Shown piece by piece: positions 7,464 to 15,188 of a stretch of 17,583 bases of DNA. The DNA comes from CBDCUC01 sp965222485 (lineage in GTDB: Bacteria > Pseudomonadota > Alphaproteobacteria > Rhizobiales > Hyphomicrobiaceae): positions 1-17,583 of the forward strand of contig CBDCUC010000018.1 in the NCBI GenBank assembly GCA_965222485.1, in the 5' to 3' direction. The notes below the pieces were generated by a model. That model had not been told where the DNA came from. It was given only the letters and a program-made list of their open reading frames with translations, and searched no databases. Within the stretch, counting starts at the first letter, position 1; each line of letters opens with the position of its first letter. A program made the position numbers and the translations under genes.

Positions 7464-9128
7464 TTAGAAATCTTCATCAAGATCATCTTCAAGGTCTGCT
7501 CGCGCGTCGCGCTTGCTTCTCTTGCCGTGCAATATTTTCTTGCCCTGAGAAACCACCAAATCCTTTAGTGCGCCCAATGCCAGAATGTTGCTGCCGTCCG
7601 AGGCGACGGCCGGGAATTCGGCGTAGCTTGTCCAGGGGAACCGCTCTGCCGACATAATGATAAAGAACACGTGCTTTTGTTTCACATCGGCAAACCAATC
7701 CTTGCCGGTCAGGTGGCCCCAAGCCGCCTCGGTGACCGCAATAAGCGGCACGTCGTCAGGCACGAATCCGCGGGCTGCCAATTGGAGGTCTACCGACGCG
7801 TCTGAGATCTCGACACCATGACTGAGTGTGTGCTTTCGATCAGCATCGGGATTGAGCCAATCCAGATTTTCGCTATCAAGAAGCGGTATAAATGAGCAGC
7901 ATTCGGACGCGATAGGCGTGCAATCCGTTATCGAGTTCGATAGATAGCGCAACTCGAATGCATACTGCACGGGAGGTGAAAGCACGCAGTACGCATCCCC
8001 TAACTCCAGCTCTTGCACATTTCCGGAAGTGTCGCGCTGAAGAAATCCTGTTCTGCCTTTGCATGCGTCAAGATCCTTGCGCTCTGGGTGCAGGAGCGTG
8101 CGCAACATTGCCAAACGAGAATACCCCCTCGTCAAACGCGCAAACAGATTGATAAGCACTAAAACGGACCGGATCAGTAAAATAAGTCCAACGAAGAACA
8201 AGCTTCCGCCGCTATCGATCGCGGCGCCGAGACCAAGCTGGTCGTGGTATTCACCAAGAAACAGGATCAGCATAAGGCTGGCTATTAGATGAATACCAAC
8301 GAAGAAATTGATTGTCGTCAGGCCATAGTATTGTTTGTTCGTTATCGAATATGCAGGGCGCAGAATCTGTCGAGCGTTGCTTTGCAATGATCGGGCATCG
8401 AAACGCAAATCGGGACGCGTTGAAAGAACACCTTGAACAAGCTCTACCGCCTGTCGCGATGCGATCGGCCCAAGCGATTGCGACTCATGCCTGACGCGAG
8501 TGAGTTGCAATAACAGGCGTGCATAAACGGGTAGCACCACAACTGTGATCACTAAGAGAACGATGACGGCTGACGGCCCCGTCCACGCCAAAATCCCCAT
8601 CGCAACAACTGCAATGCCGAAATGCTGCATTCCCAGTGTGATGACCCGCCCAATATGAAAGCCGCCCCTCACAGCATCCAAGACCCGGTTGATATATCTT
8701 TGTGGTGGCTGCTTATCGATAATCTGGCGATATGCGACATTAGATGCATGAGGGATACGATTGAGCAGATCCCAGATCATCGTGTCCTGCCAGGCCATGT
8801 TCATTCGGATGACACTCCTGCCAAGAAGGTAATTGGCATAGAGGACGGCTGCGTAGGCTAATAGCGCGCCGTAAATCACCATCATGGTGGAAACCTGGGC
8901 CACCTGTTCCATTAGGGGTAAGGAAAAGGGCATCGTTTGCTTACCTTCGGCCTTGAACAGCATGGCCCGCACCAGTAGCGCCAGTGGAAGGGGAAATAGG
9001 AAGCCGAAAGCTGCGATCAGCAAGACAACGAACTGCCCGCGTAGACCGGTGAAGCGGAGAAAATCGACGCTCAATTGCCAGTAGGTATTTGCATAGCGCT
9101 TTAGATTATTGAGGCTTTGAACGTGCAA
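7464..9128 (-). CDS. ABC-exporter-like membrane protein with degenerate (pseudo-ATPase) C-terminal domain
   Basis: A 554-residue protein with the layout of a type I ABC exporter half-transporter: six hydrophobic segments at about 31-55, 79-103, 163-182, 185-208, 268-291 and 306-330, then a C-terminal domain where the nucleotide-binding domain belongs. By eye that domain can be laid over an ABC ATPase: LELGDAYCVLSPPVQYAFEL (374-392 region) on the strand and Walker A, VDLQLAARGF (446-455) on the helix after the signature, PLIAVTEAAW (461-470) on Walker B, and HVFFIIMSAERF (486-497) on the H-loop strand. None of the catalytic residues survive: no Walker A Lys, no LSGGQ, no Asp-Glu pair, no H-loop His. 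The tail (about 530-554) is basic then acidic. The start is a TTG at 9128 with GGAG 8 bases upstream; no other start exists in the open stretch. The fold is inferred and the function is unknown; it may partner an active ABC subunit or have a non-transport role. Confidence 0.7.
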   Translation of the reverse strand: MHVQSLNNLKRYANTYWQLSVDFLRFTGLRGQFVVLLIAAFGFLFPLPLALLVRAMLFKAEGKQTMPFSLPLMEQVAQVSTMMVIYGALLAYAAVLYANYLLGRSVIRMNMAWQDTMIWDLLNRIPHASNVAYRQIIDKQPPQRYINRVLDAVRGGFHIGRVITLGMQHFGIAVVAMGILAWTGPSAVIVLLVITVVVLPVYARLLLQLTRVRHESQSLGPIASRQAVELVQGVLSTRPDLRFDARSLQSNARQILRPAYSITNKQYYGLTTINFFVGIHLIASLMLILFLGEYHDQLGLGAAIDSGGSLFFVGLILLIRSVLVLINLFARLTRGYSRLAMLRTLLHPERKDLDACKGRTGFLQRDTSGNVQELELGDAYCVLSPPVQYAFELRYLSNSITDCTPIASECCSFIPLLDSENLDWLNPDADRKHTLSHGVEISDASVDLQLAARGFVPDDVPLIAVTEAAWGHLTGKDWFADVKQKHVFFIIMSAERFPWTSYAEFPAVASDGSNILALGALKDLVVSQGKKILHGKRSKRDARADLEDDLDEDF

Positions 9129-9380
9129 CGAGGGAACTCCATTGTCACAAGCTGACTTTGTATACTCTATTCCAGCGGAGACTGAGGTGAAACCTAGGAG
9201 TGTCCTTCTTCAGATTTTTCAAGACACAGATGCGTTTCGTTTGGCGGAGGGTCTGGACTATCTGTTGGGTCGATCTAAGCGGCTCGCGGTCGATGTTACA
9301 ACCTCCTTCATTCGATGGTCTTGTGCATTATCCTTCGCCCACCGGACTGCGGGCGTTCACGTGCCAAGATGCATCATGAA
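9129..9380. other. Gap between two minus-strand genes; possible small opposite-strand frame
   Basis: About 250 bases separate the GT-C-like gene from the ABC-like gene. A promoter for the ABC-like gene may be here but none is evident. A plus-strand frame (9142-9384, TTG start, 80 codons) fits the gap almost exactly, beginning 13 bases from the ABC-like start and overlapping the GT-C-like stop by 4 bases. It has no recognisable motif and no clear ribosome site, so I do not call it a gene. Confidence 0.3.
9137..9140 (-). promoter_or_regulatory. Ribosome binding site supporting a TTG start
   Basis: On the minus strand GGAG lies 8 bases before the TTG at 9128. The frame upstream, as far as its stop near 9212, holds no ATG, GTG or other TTG, so this site supports the rare start codon. 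Confidence 0.6.
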
Positions 9381-11591
9381 CTAGGGATCAAGTGTCCTGC
9401 CCGCCGCAAAAATCGCATTAGAAGAGGCGAGCACGAACATGCTCAGTCCCAACAAGTGCGCCCAACTGCAGAACATGAAGTAGCGGTTGATATCGTGCAC
9501 CAAGAACGAGAAGCAAAGCTGCGCGAGTATGGCCATACACAGGAAGAATTGCAGCGGCCGGGAACGAAAACAGAAGACACCGATGATGGATGCCACCAGA
9601 AACAGTGTGTCTGCCGCCTTGCTCAAGTCATTCTGCGTGAATTTGGCAAGGAGCACCAATGGCGCGACTTTCCAGCCTTCTCCGTAGCGTATCAGTTGCG
9701 TATTTTTCTCAAGAACACCAGCGGCCGGCTTTCCGATTAGTTTGTCCCATATGGGGGGGCGGTTCGTGTAGCGATTGAATCTCAAGCTGGCTTCGTAAAA
9801 TCGATGCAATGCGGTCGCATAGAAATACCCCGGTCGTTCCGACAGCGCGTTCAAGACATCAGGCTTGTAGACTTTCTGTGTGGCGGTCTCGGATTGTCGC
9901 AAGTATGTGGTAATCGGCAATCCCGTTCGCTCCGCGACTCTTTTGTTTCGCAGCCCACCTGATTTGGTGAAGTCATGAGCGGAATAATGATCGTATCTTC
10001 CAGATGCCGCCCAGATCATGTGCCACATGACGTGACGCTGAAACGGTTCTCCTTCAATGCCAACGTGACGATTTGGATGCTGAAACTGATCCTGGATAAC
10101 CTTGCCAGCGAAAAAAGCTGAAAAGAGACTGACAAATGCGACCGCAGACCAGACTAATGCGCGGCGATGCGATTCAGGCCACATCTTCAATAGGACAAGA
10201 ACCGAGAATACGGCGACCAAGAAGATTGGGGTGACCTTTATGAAACCCATTAGAAGCGATAAGAATGCGATGATGCCCAAATTGATGCGAGGATCGCCTC
10301 GGTCGAAGATGAACCTTATTGCGGCTCCCAAGTAGAATGCGAAGAGGATGATGAAATAAGCGTCCACATCCGGCATATACAGATCATTGATAAATGGAAA
10401 ATAGAGTACCGACAGAACCCCGAATATGACCGCCAGCTTCGCACCCCAAATTTCGCGGATGACGGCCATCAGGTACAGCAACCCGGCAGTCCATAGAATG
10501 TACATTATGTAGCCGGTGGTCGGGTATATATCGCAAAAGTATTTGCTGATCCGGAAGTAGTTTCCTTCCACGACCGCGGCGAGAAAGGGCACGATAACTG
10601 CACCGGTCTGGCGATAGAATACAGCCTTAAGATGCCCATCATTCACCAGCTGTGCGAAATTTATGCACAGGGGACCTATCTTTTGATGATTTGGGAAGAA
10701 GGCATGAGAGATAAACGCGCCCGATTGAACATAGAACGCAAAGACGGCAAATCCCAGCAGTGTGAGCCGCCAGGCGTTGCGCCGCGCGTCCCATGAGAAT
10801 TCGGTTTGGGAACTGCTTGGGGCGAACAAGAGCAGACCAACACCGGCGGCAACGAAAAGAAAGAAATAGCTCCACAGTGAAAAGTCGACGACATTGGTTC
10901 CAAACACAATTCGCGGCGTGGACTGGCCCTGTGGAGTCTCCACTGCATCGTATTTTACAGTGATCCTTGCTCTGTCCCCAAGCCTATAGGTCCATGGCAC
11001 ACTGAACCGCTGCAGTTCTTGGTTCTTAAGATCGTGGGTGACAGTTGAACCTCTACCTAAACCGGAGATGTGAAGCTTGCCAATTGAGGTCGTTGGCGCA
11101 GAGCTTTCATCTAGATCAAGGGCCTTGACAAAAAACTCCACGGAGGGGTCGCCGAGGCGCGTTATTCGCGGCGTCCCAACATCGAACTCAACAAGCTGCC
11201 CAGCCTTAAGGGTCCGGCCATGGAAATAGACAACATTGTCGTAGCGAAAATCTTCCTTCTCGCTTTCGCCGCTTATCTTCGTCGCCAGCTGTTCAAGTGG
11301 CATCTCGATGTAGAACAGTTGGTACGTGAGCAGATATCCGGAGATGACCAGAAACAAACACCCAATACTCACCGCCCAACGCCGAAACCAGACGTAAATT
11401 TTCTGCATAAACCAAGAAAAGCGCGCCGCCCAACTGTCAAAATGTGCCCGATCCGCACCAGCTCTAGGAGACGCTTTGAACAGATCCACAACGCCTTGGA
11501 AGCGGTCAGATAGATTTTTCGCTAATCCCGCCAAACTGTCCCCCAAACCCGACACTACGAATAACAACTGCGCAATCGGCGAACTTTGCAA
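9381..11591 (-). CDS. Large polytopic membrane protein, GT-C glycosyltransferase-like, with periplasmic beta domain
   Basis: Not recognised as a named family. Up to 736 residues: a cytosolic N-terminus (1-70), one membrane helix (about 73-94), a probable periplasmic beta-rich domain (about 95-235), then about ten further hydrophobic segments from 238 to 725. Several traits resemble GT-C enzymes (PMT/ArnT type), which transfer sugars from polyprenyl phosphate on the periplasmic side: LSLLMGFIKVTPIFLV (444-459) matches the common G-x-x-K-x-T/P helix, MWHMIWAASGRYDHYSAHD (522-540) resembles a loop seen in such proteins, and HDINRYFMF (699-707) matches the late H..RY pattern. The beta domain between the first two helices is an unusual insertion. 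The longest start is a TTG at 11591 with no clear ribosome site; a start further in, such as the ATG at 11408, would give 675 residues and keep all membrane segments. The nearby GtrB-like enzyme could make its lipid-linked donor. Confidence 0.6.
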   Translation of the reverse strand: MQSSPIAQLLFVVSGLGDSLAGLAKNLSDRFQGVVDLFKASPRAGADRAHFDSWAARFSWFMQKIYVWFRRWAVSIGCLFLVISGYLLTYQLFYIEMPLEQLATKISGESEKEDFRYDNVVYFHGRTLKAGQLVEFDVGTPRITRLGDPSVEFFVKALDLDESSAPTTSIGKLHISGLGRGSTVTHDLKNQELQRFSVPWTYRLGDRARITVKYDAVETPQGQSTPRIVFGTNVVDFSLWSYFFLFVAAGVGLLLFAPSSSQTEFSWDARRNAWRLTLLGFAVFAFYVQSGAFISHAFFPNHQKIGPLCINFAQLVNDGHLKAVFYRQTGAVIVPFLAAVVEGNYFRISKYFCDIYPTTGYIMYILWTAGLLYLMAVIREIWGAKLAVIFGVLSVLYFPFINDLYMPDVDAYFIILFAFYLGAAIRFIFDRGDPRINLGIIAFLSLLMGFIKVTPIFLVAVFSVLVLLKMWPESHRRALVWSAVAFVSLFSAFFAGKVIQDQFQHPNRHVGIEGEPFQRHVMWHMIWAASGRYDHYSAHDFTKSGGLRNKRVAERTGLPITTYLRQSETATQKVYKPDVLNALSERPGYFYATALHRFYEASLRFNRYTNRPPIWDKLIGKPAAGVLEKNTQLIRYGEGWKVAPLVLLAKFTQNDLSKAADTLFLVASIIGVFCFRSRPLQFFLCMAILAQLCFSFLVHDINRYFMFCSWAHLLGLSMFVLASSNAIFAAGRTLDP

Positions 11592-11890
11592 ACATGACTA
11601 TTGATGAATATTGCGCTTGCTTGGCAGAGCTCCCATTCTCCCAACGCCAGACAAACCATCGATCAAGACCGGTATTATTACGCTCCAACTTACATTGCAA
11701 GCACGCCGTTTCTCACGGGGCTTGGGCCATACAGACTTTGGTTTTGAGAAGCAGTCTTATGGTTTGGTTCGCGCTGTTGGATTAGCCTTTATGCCATCCC
11801 ACATCCTCTGATTGGAACTCCGAGAGGGGCTGATTGGCTTAATCAAGTCAATATGGTTGGAGGGCATTCCGGCGGGCGCGCTAAACTCGC
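11592..11890. other. Intergenic region, nothing recognised
   Basis: About 300 bases lie between the end of the sulfotransferase-deacetylase fusion gene and the start region of the GT-C-like gene, both on the minus strand. It is somewhat AT-richer than the genes. I find no hairpin with a T-tract, no convincing promoter boxes and no coding frame that looks real. It probably carries the promoter of the GT-C-like gene. Confidence 0.4.
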
Positions 11891-13705
11891 TCAGAAGCTC
11901 CACCAGATTGGATGCGTTAAGACGCCGACCACGTGGCCGCGCCCGTCTTTGCGACCAAAGTCGCGCCGGCCGCGGGTATCTTCACGCGTGCGCATTATGC
12001 CTCCAGAATCGGTGTGATAAATATCGCGAGCGATATCGTAGGCTTCGTACTCGAGGCCAAATTCGAACATAGACCGACGGCCTAGAGAAAATGTCGTGGT
12101 GTGTCCGTCCTCACTCGTGTGCGATACATCGCGCGGACCACCAAAGCGATCGTCACAGCATTCCGAAAACAACTCCCAATTTCGGAATTCCAACTCGCGA
12201 CAAAGCGCATCTCCATGGGTAGAGCTTCCGACGATCGGCACGCCACAACTGTCGAAAAATTCAAGCTCTCGCTCCAGCATTTCGTAGGGATCAATGCGTT
12301 CGCGCAGCGCGAGAGCGACTAAGTTGTTGTGAAAATTGATCTCATGGCCCAGCTCCAGGAGCCGCTCGATACCGTCCATCAGCATCCGACTGTGCTGATA
12401 GTGCCCCTTCTTGTCCATTGGTCCGTAGTACCAGGCGGTATGCAAGAGACAATAAGTCGTGCGCAGACCACGCTCATGCTCCCATTTGGCGATTTTCACA
12501 GCCGTGTCGAGATCGTGATCAACGTCGTGCCGGATGAGCAGCACCTTGTCGTCGCCCTGGTCCTCCATCCGTGCATAGTCGATGAGACGCATGGCCTTGT
12601 AATCGTCGACGTAGGGAGCAAGAAGTGACTCATACTCTGCGGGTTTGAACTTTGCGGCGCGGGTTACCCGGGCGCGGTGGTAGCGGGCGGTTACGGGATT
12701 TATGGTGTCAAATGCGGCGGGGCCTTTCCATGAACCGAATAGCCCGAAACCGCGCGTGCTTGGGCGAATTACATGGCTTTGTTTAGAGTACCCTAGTTTC
12801 TTGGCCGATGCTCCCGTGACCTGGTGAATTTCGTCAATCTGATCTGACGTGAGGCTACGATAGCCAGACCCAACGCTGCTATCTGAGAAACTCATCTTTA
12901 TGCGATCAAGATTGGGATGCGTACTATTGAATATTGCGGCATCTGATTTGTGATAGGAGTAAACTGCGTCATTGATCTCGATAGGCAGCATTTCGAAAAC
13001 TTTTTCTAACGTCCGTCGTGGAGACCGCACTAAGTCTTCGTATCGAATCACGATGCATCGATCAGGGTGCTTGTTGGCGTAGCTACAATATCTCTTGGTG
13101 TATATCGTCCAACGCTTTGCTTGTTCAGCCAGCTCCCCCTGGAACTTTCGCTTGATCTGCGAGGCAATGACATCGACCGGATCTCTTACGATGCAAACGT
13201 AGTACGCATTGGGCATTAGCATTGCGGTCGGAACAAGTGATGTACTGTTTAGCTTGAATCCGAACAGTTGCGTTCCCTCACGCTGCTGCCGCCGGCGCAT
13301 CAATGTCCAGGCTAGCGTGAGCCGATCACGCCAAGACGAAATGTCCCCGTCAATTTTTTCGCTATATTCGTTTAAGACCTCTTTGAACTCGCTGAGTGTG
13401 ACGCCCGCACGATGGCATCGCGTAAAAAACAAACCAACGTTCCTGTCCGAGTTTTCCTTCCAGATCTTTCCCGTGGCTGCAAAATCGCCGTTCGCCAATT
13501 CCAACGCTTTTTCGAAATCAGCGCGTAACTGGTTGAGGCTGTACATCGGCGTGGGGATTAGCTCTGCCCCCATGGAGATGGCGGGATGAGCGTCGAGCAC
13601 CGTCGTAAGCAGTGTCGTTCCGGATCGTGATATTCCACCAACAAGCAACAGTGGATCGTCAGTAATTGGCTCGGCCCCGGGGAGAGGAATGTCTGTCAGT
13701 CGCAT
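11891..13705 (-). CDS. Sulfotransferase fused to polysaccharide-deacetylase-like domain
   Basis: A 604-residue two-domain protein. Domain 1 (about 15-310) is a PAPS-dependent sulfotransferase: 5'-phosphosulfate loop GGISRSGTTLL (23-33) and 3'-phosphate motif CIVRDPVDVIASQ (171-183, with R174 and S182). Domain 2 (about 355-604) resembles the NodB/CE4 deacetylase barrel: IRHDVDHD (391-398) at the place of the catalytic and metal-binding Asp motif, GHEINFHNN (453-461) at the His motif, SSTHGD (494-499), and a late LTHPIWW (596-602) where CE4 enzymes carry the last His. The canonical TFDDG and HxxxH forms are not exact, so deacetylase activity is likely but not certain. The ATG at 13705 (AAGG 9 bases upstream) is chosen over a GTG at 13792 that lacks a ribosome site. 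The pairing suggests N-deacetylation followed by N-sulfation of an amino sugar. No signal peptide is seen, so it acts in the cytoplasm. There is no stop between the domains. Confidence 0.85.
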   Translation of the reverse strand: MRLTDIPLPGAEPITDDPLLLVGGISRSGTTLLTTVLDAHPAISMGAELIPTPMYSLNQLRADFEKALELANGDFAATGKIWKENSDRNVGLFFTRCHRAGVTLSEFKEVLNEYSEKIDGDISSWRDRLTLAWTLMRRRQQREGTQLFGFKLNSTSLVPTAMLMPNAYYVCIVRDPVDVIASQIKRKFQGELAEQAKRWTIYTKRYCSYANKHPDRCIVIRYEDLVRSPRRTLEKVFEMLPIEINDAVYSYHKSDAAIFNSTHPNLDRIKMSFSDSSVGSGYRSLTSDQIDEIHQVTGASAKKLGYSKQSHVIRPSTRGFGLFGSWKGPAAFDTINPVTARYHRARVTRAAKFKPAEYESLLAPYVDDYKAMRLIDYARMEDQGDDKVLLIRHDVDHDLDTAVKIAKWEHERGLRTTYCLLHTAWYYGPMDKKGHYQHSRMLMDGIERLLELGHEINFHNNLVALALRERIDPYEMLERELEFFDSCGVPIVGSSTHGDALCRELEFRNWELFSECCDDRFGGPRDVSHTSEDGHTTTFSLGRRSMFEFGLEYEAYDIARDIYHTDSGGIMRTREDTRGRRDFGRKDGRGHVVGVLTHPIWWSF

Positions 13706-14268
13706 TCGTTGGTACCTTCGTCCATCAACATCCGAATTTCGGCTCGTGTGCCCTTGTGCCCGCCAGAATTGCGCTGATTCGGTTCCGGCCACGGGAGGCG
13801 GATCGAGCGTTGGCTGATCTCCATTCCTACCTACGACAGGCTGGCCTTACCTATCATAGCCAATCTGCCAATGCCAAAGAGATAAACTCAAGGCCCACCA
13901 GTGGGATAGGCGCCTCACCGATGGGCACAAAGCTCCAAAGAGTCGGTGTTTCGCGGCAGCTGCAGGCGAATTGCCAAGTTTACGGTGCATTTTTAGATAG
14001 TGATTGAATGGTCTGTCAGTATCCTCAAAGCAGTTTGAAACGAATCGGGAGCGGAATTTTGAGATCATCATAGCCATCAAGGCGCGAAGATGAGATCAAT
14101 ATTGGGACCGCAGTCGTCGGCTGGACAATATGTCCGGGAATTCCGCCGCCGGGCTCGCAAACAACACAGCTCAAAAGAGAAGAACCGCGTAGTCCTTGAA
14201 GGTTTGCGAGGCGAAATTCTGTCGCCGAGCTGAACTGGCGGGAAGGCATCGTGCGAACAGATACGTCG
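13706..14268. other. 560-base gap; may hold an orphan or decayed minus-strand frame
   Basis: This separates the CmcI-like gene from the sulfotransferase-deacetylase gene, all on the minus strand. The most protein-like content is a minus frame open from 14285 to 14025, whose ATG at 14249 would give 74 residues; it starts FRVDDVSVRTMPSRQF and ends PLPIRFKLL. It has no ribosome site and no family I know, but its composition looks natural. The rest (13793-14024) holds only short frames. The promoter of the fusion gene should be in the right-hand part, but I cannot pin it down. Confidence 0.35.
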
Positions 14269-15102
14269 TCAACCCTGAACTCTCTTCAAGAAACCATGGG
14301 GCGCCGCACTGAGTAGTAGCTTGTTGTCAGAAACCGTATCCAGCTCAAGCATCAAACGTTTCCCATCCGCCGCCTGTCGACCCTCCGATTGCAGAAGCCT
14401 CATATATTCCTTTACTGCTGTTTTGGGATTGTTTCCTTTGCCCCACGACCGATCTGGAAACATGTCATCCTCCAGGTCCTCCACGATTGTATCAAAGACC
14501 AAACAGTAGCTACCGAGAGAGGTCAGCGGAGCATAGAGTTCAAGTTCTGAGAGAACATGTTCGTGGGTGTGGTTGGAATCGAGGCAAACTAAAATGTTTT
14601 TATACTGGGAAGCGTATTCTTTAACCTTCCCTCCAATTTCGGCATCGATCGACGATCCTTCAATCATCTCGATATACTGAGAAAAAGGATGGTCCTCTAT
14701 GGCATTGCGATTATGCGAACGTATGTCTATGTCGATGCCCAGCACACGGCGCCGCGTCCGGCTGGGATCCAATGAGCTGCCGCTTTCAATAGCTTCGGCC
14801 ATATCTATGAGAGCAAGTAACGAAGCACTCAGCACCAGAGAACCGCCATGCGCGATTCCCGTTTCTATGATCAGATCGGGCTTTACCGCCCATACCAACT
14901 CCTGGAAAGCAACCATGTCGCCGGGAAGCTGGATGATTGGACGTCCAAGCCAATCGAAGTGATACATGTACCTCCGGCGAAATGCGAGATCGAGCCAGCG
15001 CGCTGAGGCATCCTTGAACTCCCGATCACCAGGGTAGGTGGAGATTTGATCCTGGCGCTCCTTCGCAAACGCTCCGATCGGATCTGCTGCAACTTTGCTC
15101 AT
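14269..15102 (-). CDS. CmcI-like (cephalosporin hydroxylase family) methyltransferase
   Basis: Predicted SAM- and metal-dependent O-methyltransferase of 277 residues; relatives occur in many O-antigen and rhamnosyl loci although the family is named after the cephamycin protein CmcI. Family signatures: FDWLGRPIIQLPGDM (49-63), PDLIIETGIAHGGSL (75-89, the SAM loop), VLGIDIDIR (120-128), and LVCLDSNHTHEHVLSEL (171-187) with the Asp and His at the metal region, followed by SYCLVFDT (198-205). The frame reaches back to 15165, but the ATG at 15102 has GAGGA 5 bases upstream and gives a normal N-terminus. It lies 86 bases after the C-methyltransferase gene and probably belongs to the same operon, so it may methylate the sugar made there. 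Confidence 0.87.
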   Translation of the reverse strand: MSKVAADPIGAFAKERQDQISTYPGDREFKDASARWLDLAFRRRYMYHFDWLGRPIIQLPGDMVAFQELVWAVKPDLIIETGIAHGGSLVLSASLLALIDMAEAIESGSSLDPSRTRRRVLGIDIDIRSHNRNAIEDHPFSQYIEMIEGSSIDAEIGGKVKEYASQYKNILVCLDSNHTHEHVLSELELYAPLTSLGSYCLVFDTIVEDLEDDMFPDRSWGKGNNPKTAVKEYMRLLQSEGRQAADGKRLMLELDTVSDNKLLLSAAPHGFLKRVQG

Positions 15103-15188
15103 ATTGTTCCTCAATATTTCGATCAATCCGCTTAGCGCCATCTTGTCAGATTGTTTGCAGTGCACTCCGGATTGGCATCGGACCAGCC

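Noticed and set aside
9142..9384. 80-codon plus-strand frame in the gap between two minus-strand genes
   Set aside because: TTG start without a clear ribosome site, no recognisable motif, and opposite to the transcription of both neighbours.
9315..9740. 141-codon plus-strand frame over the 3' end of the GT-C-like gene
   Set aside because: Mostly antisense to coding sequence, with a Gln/Glu/Arg/His-rich composition typical of a shadow of membrane-protein codons.
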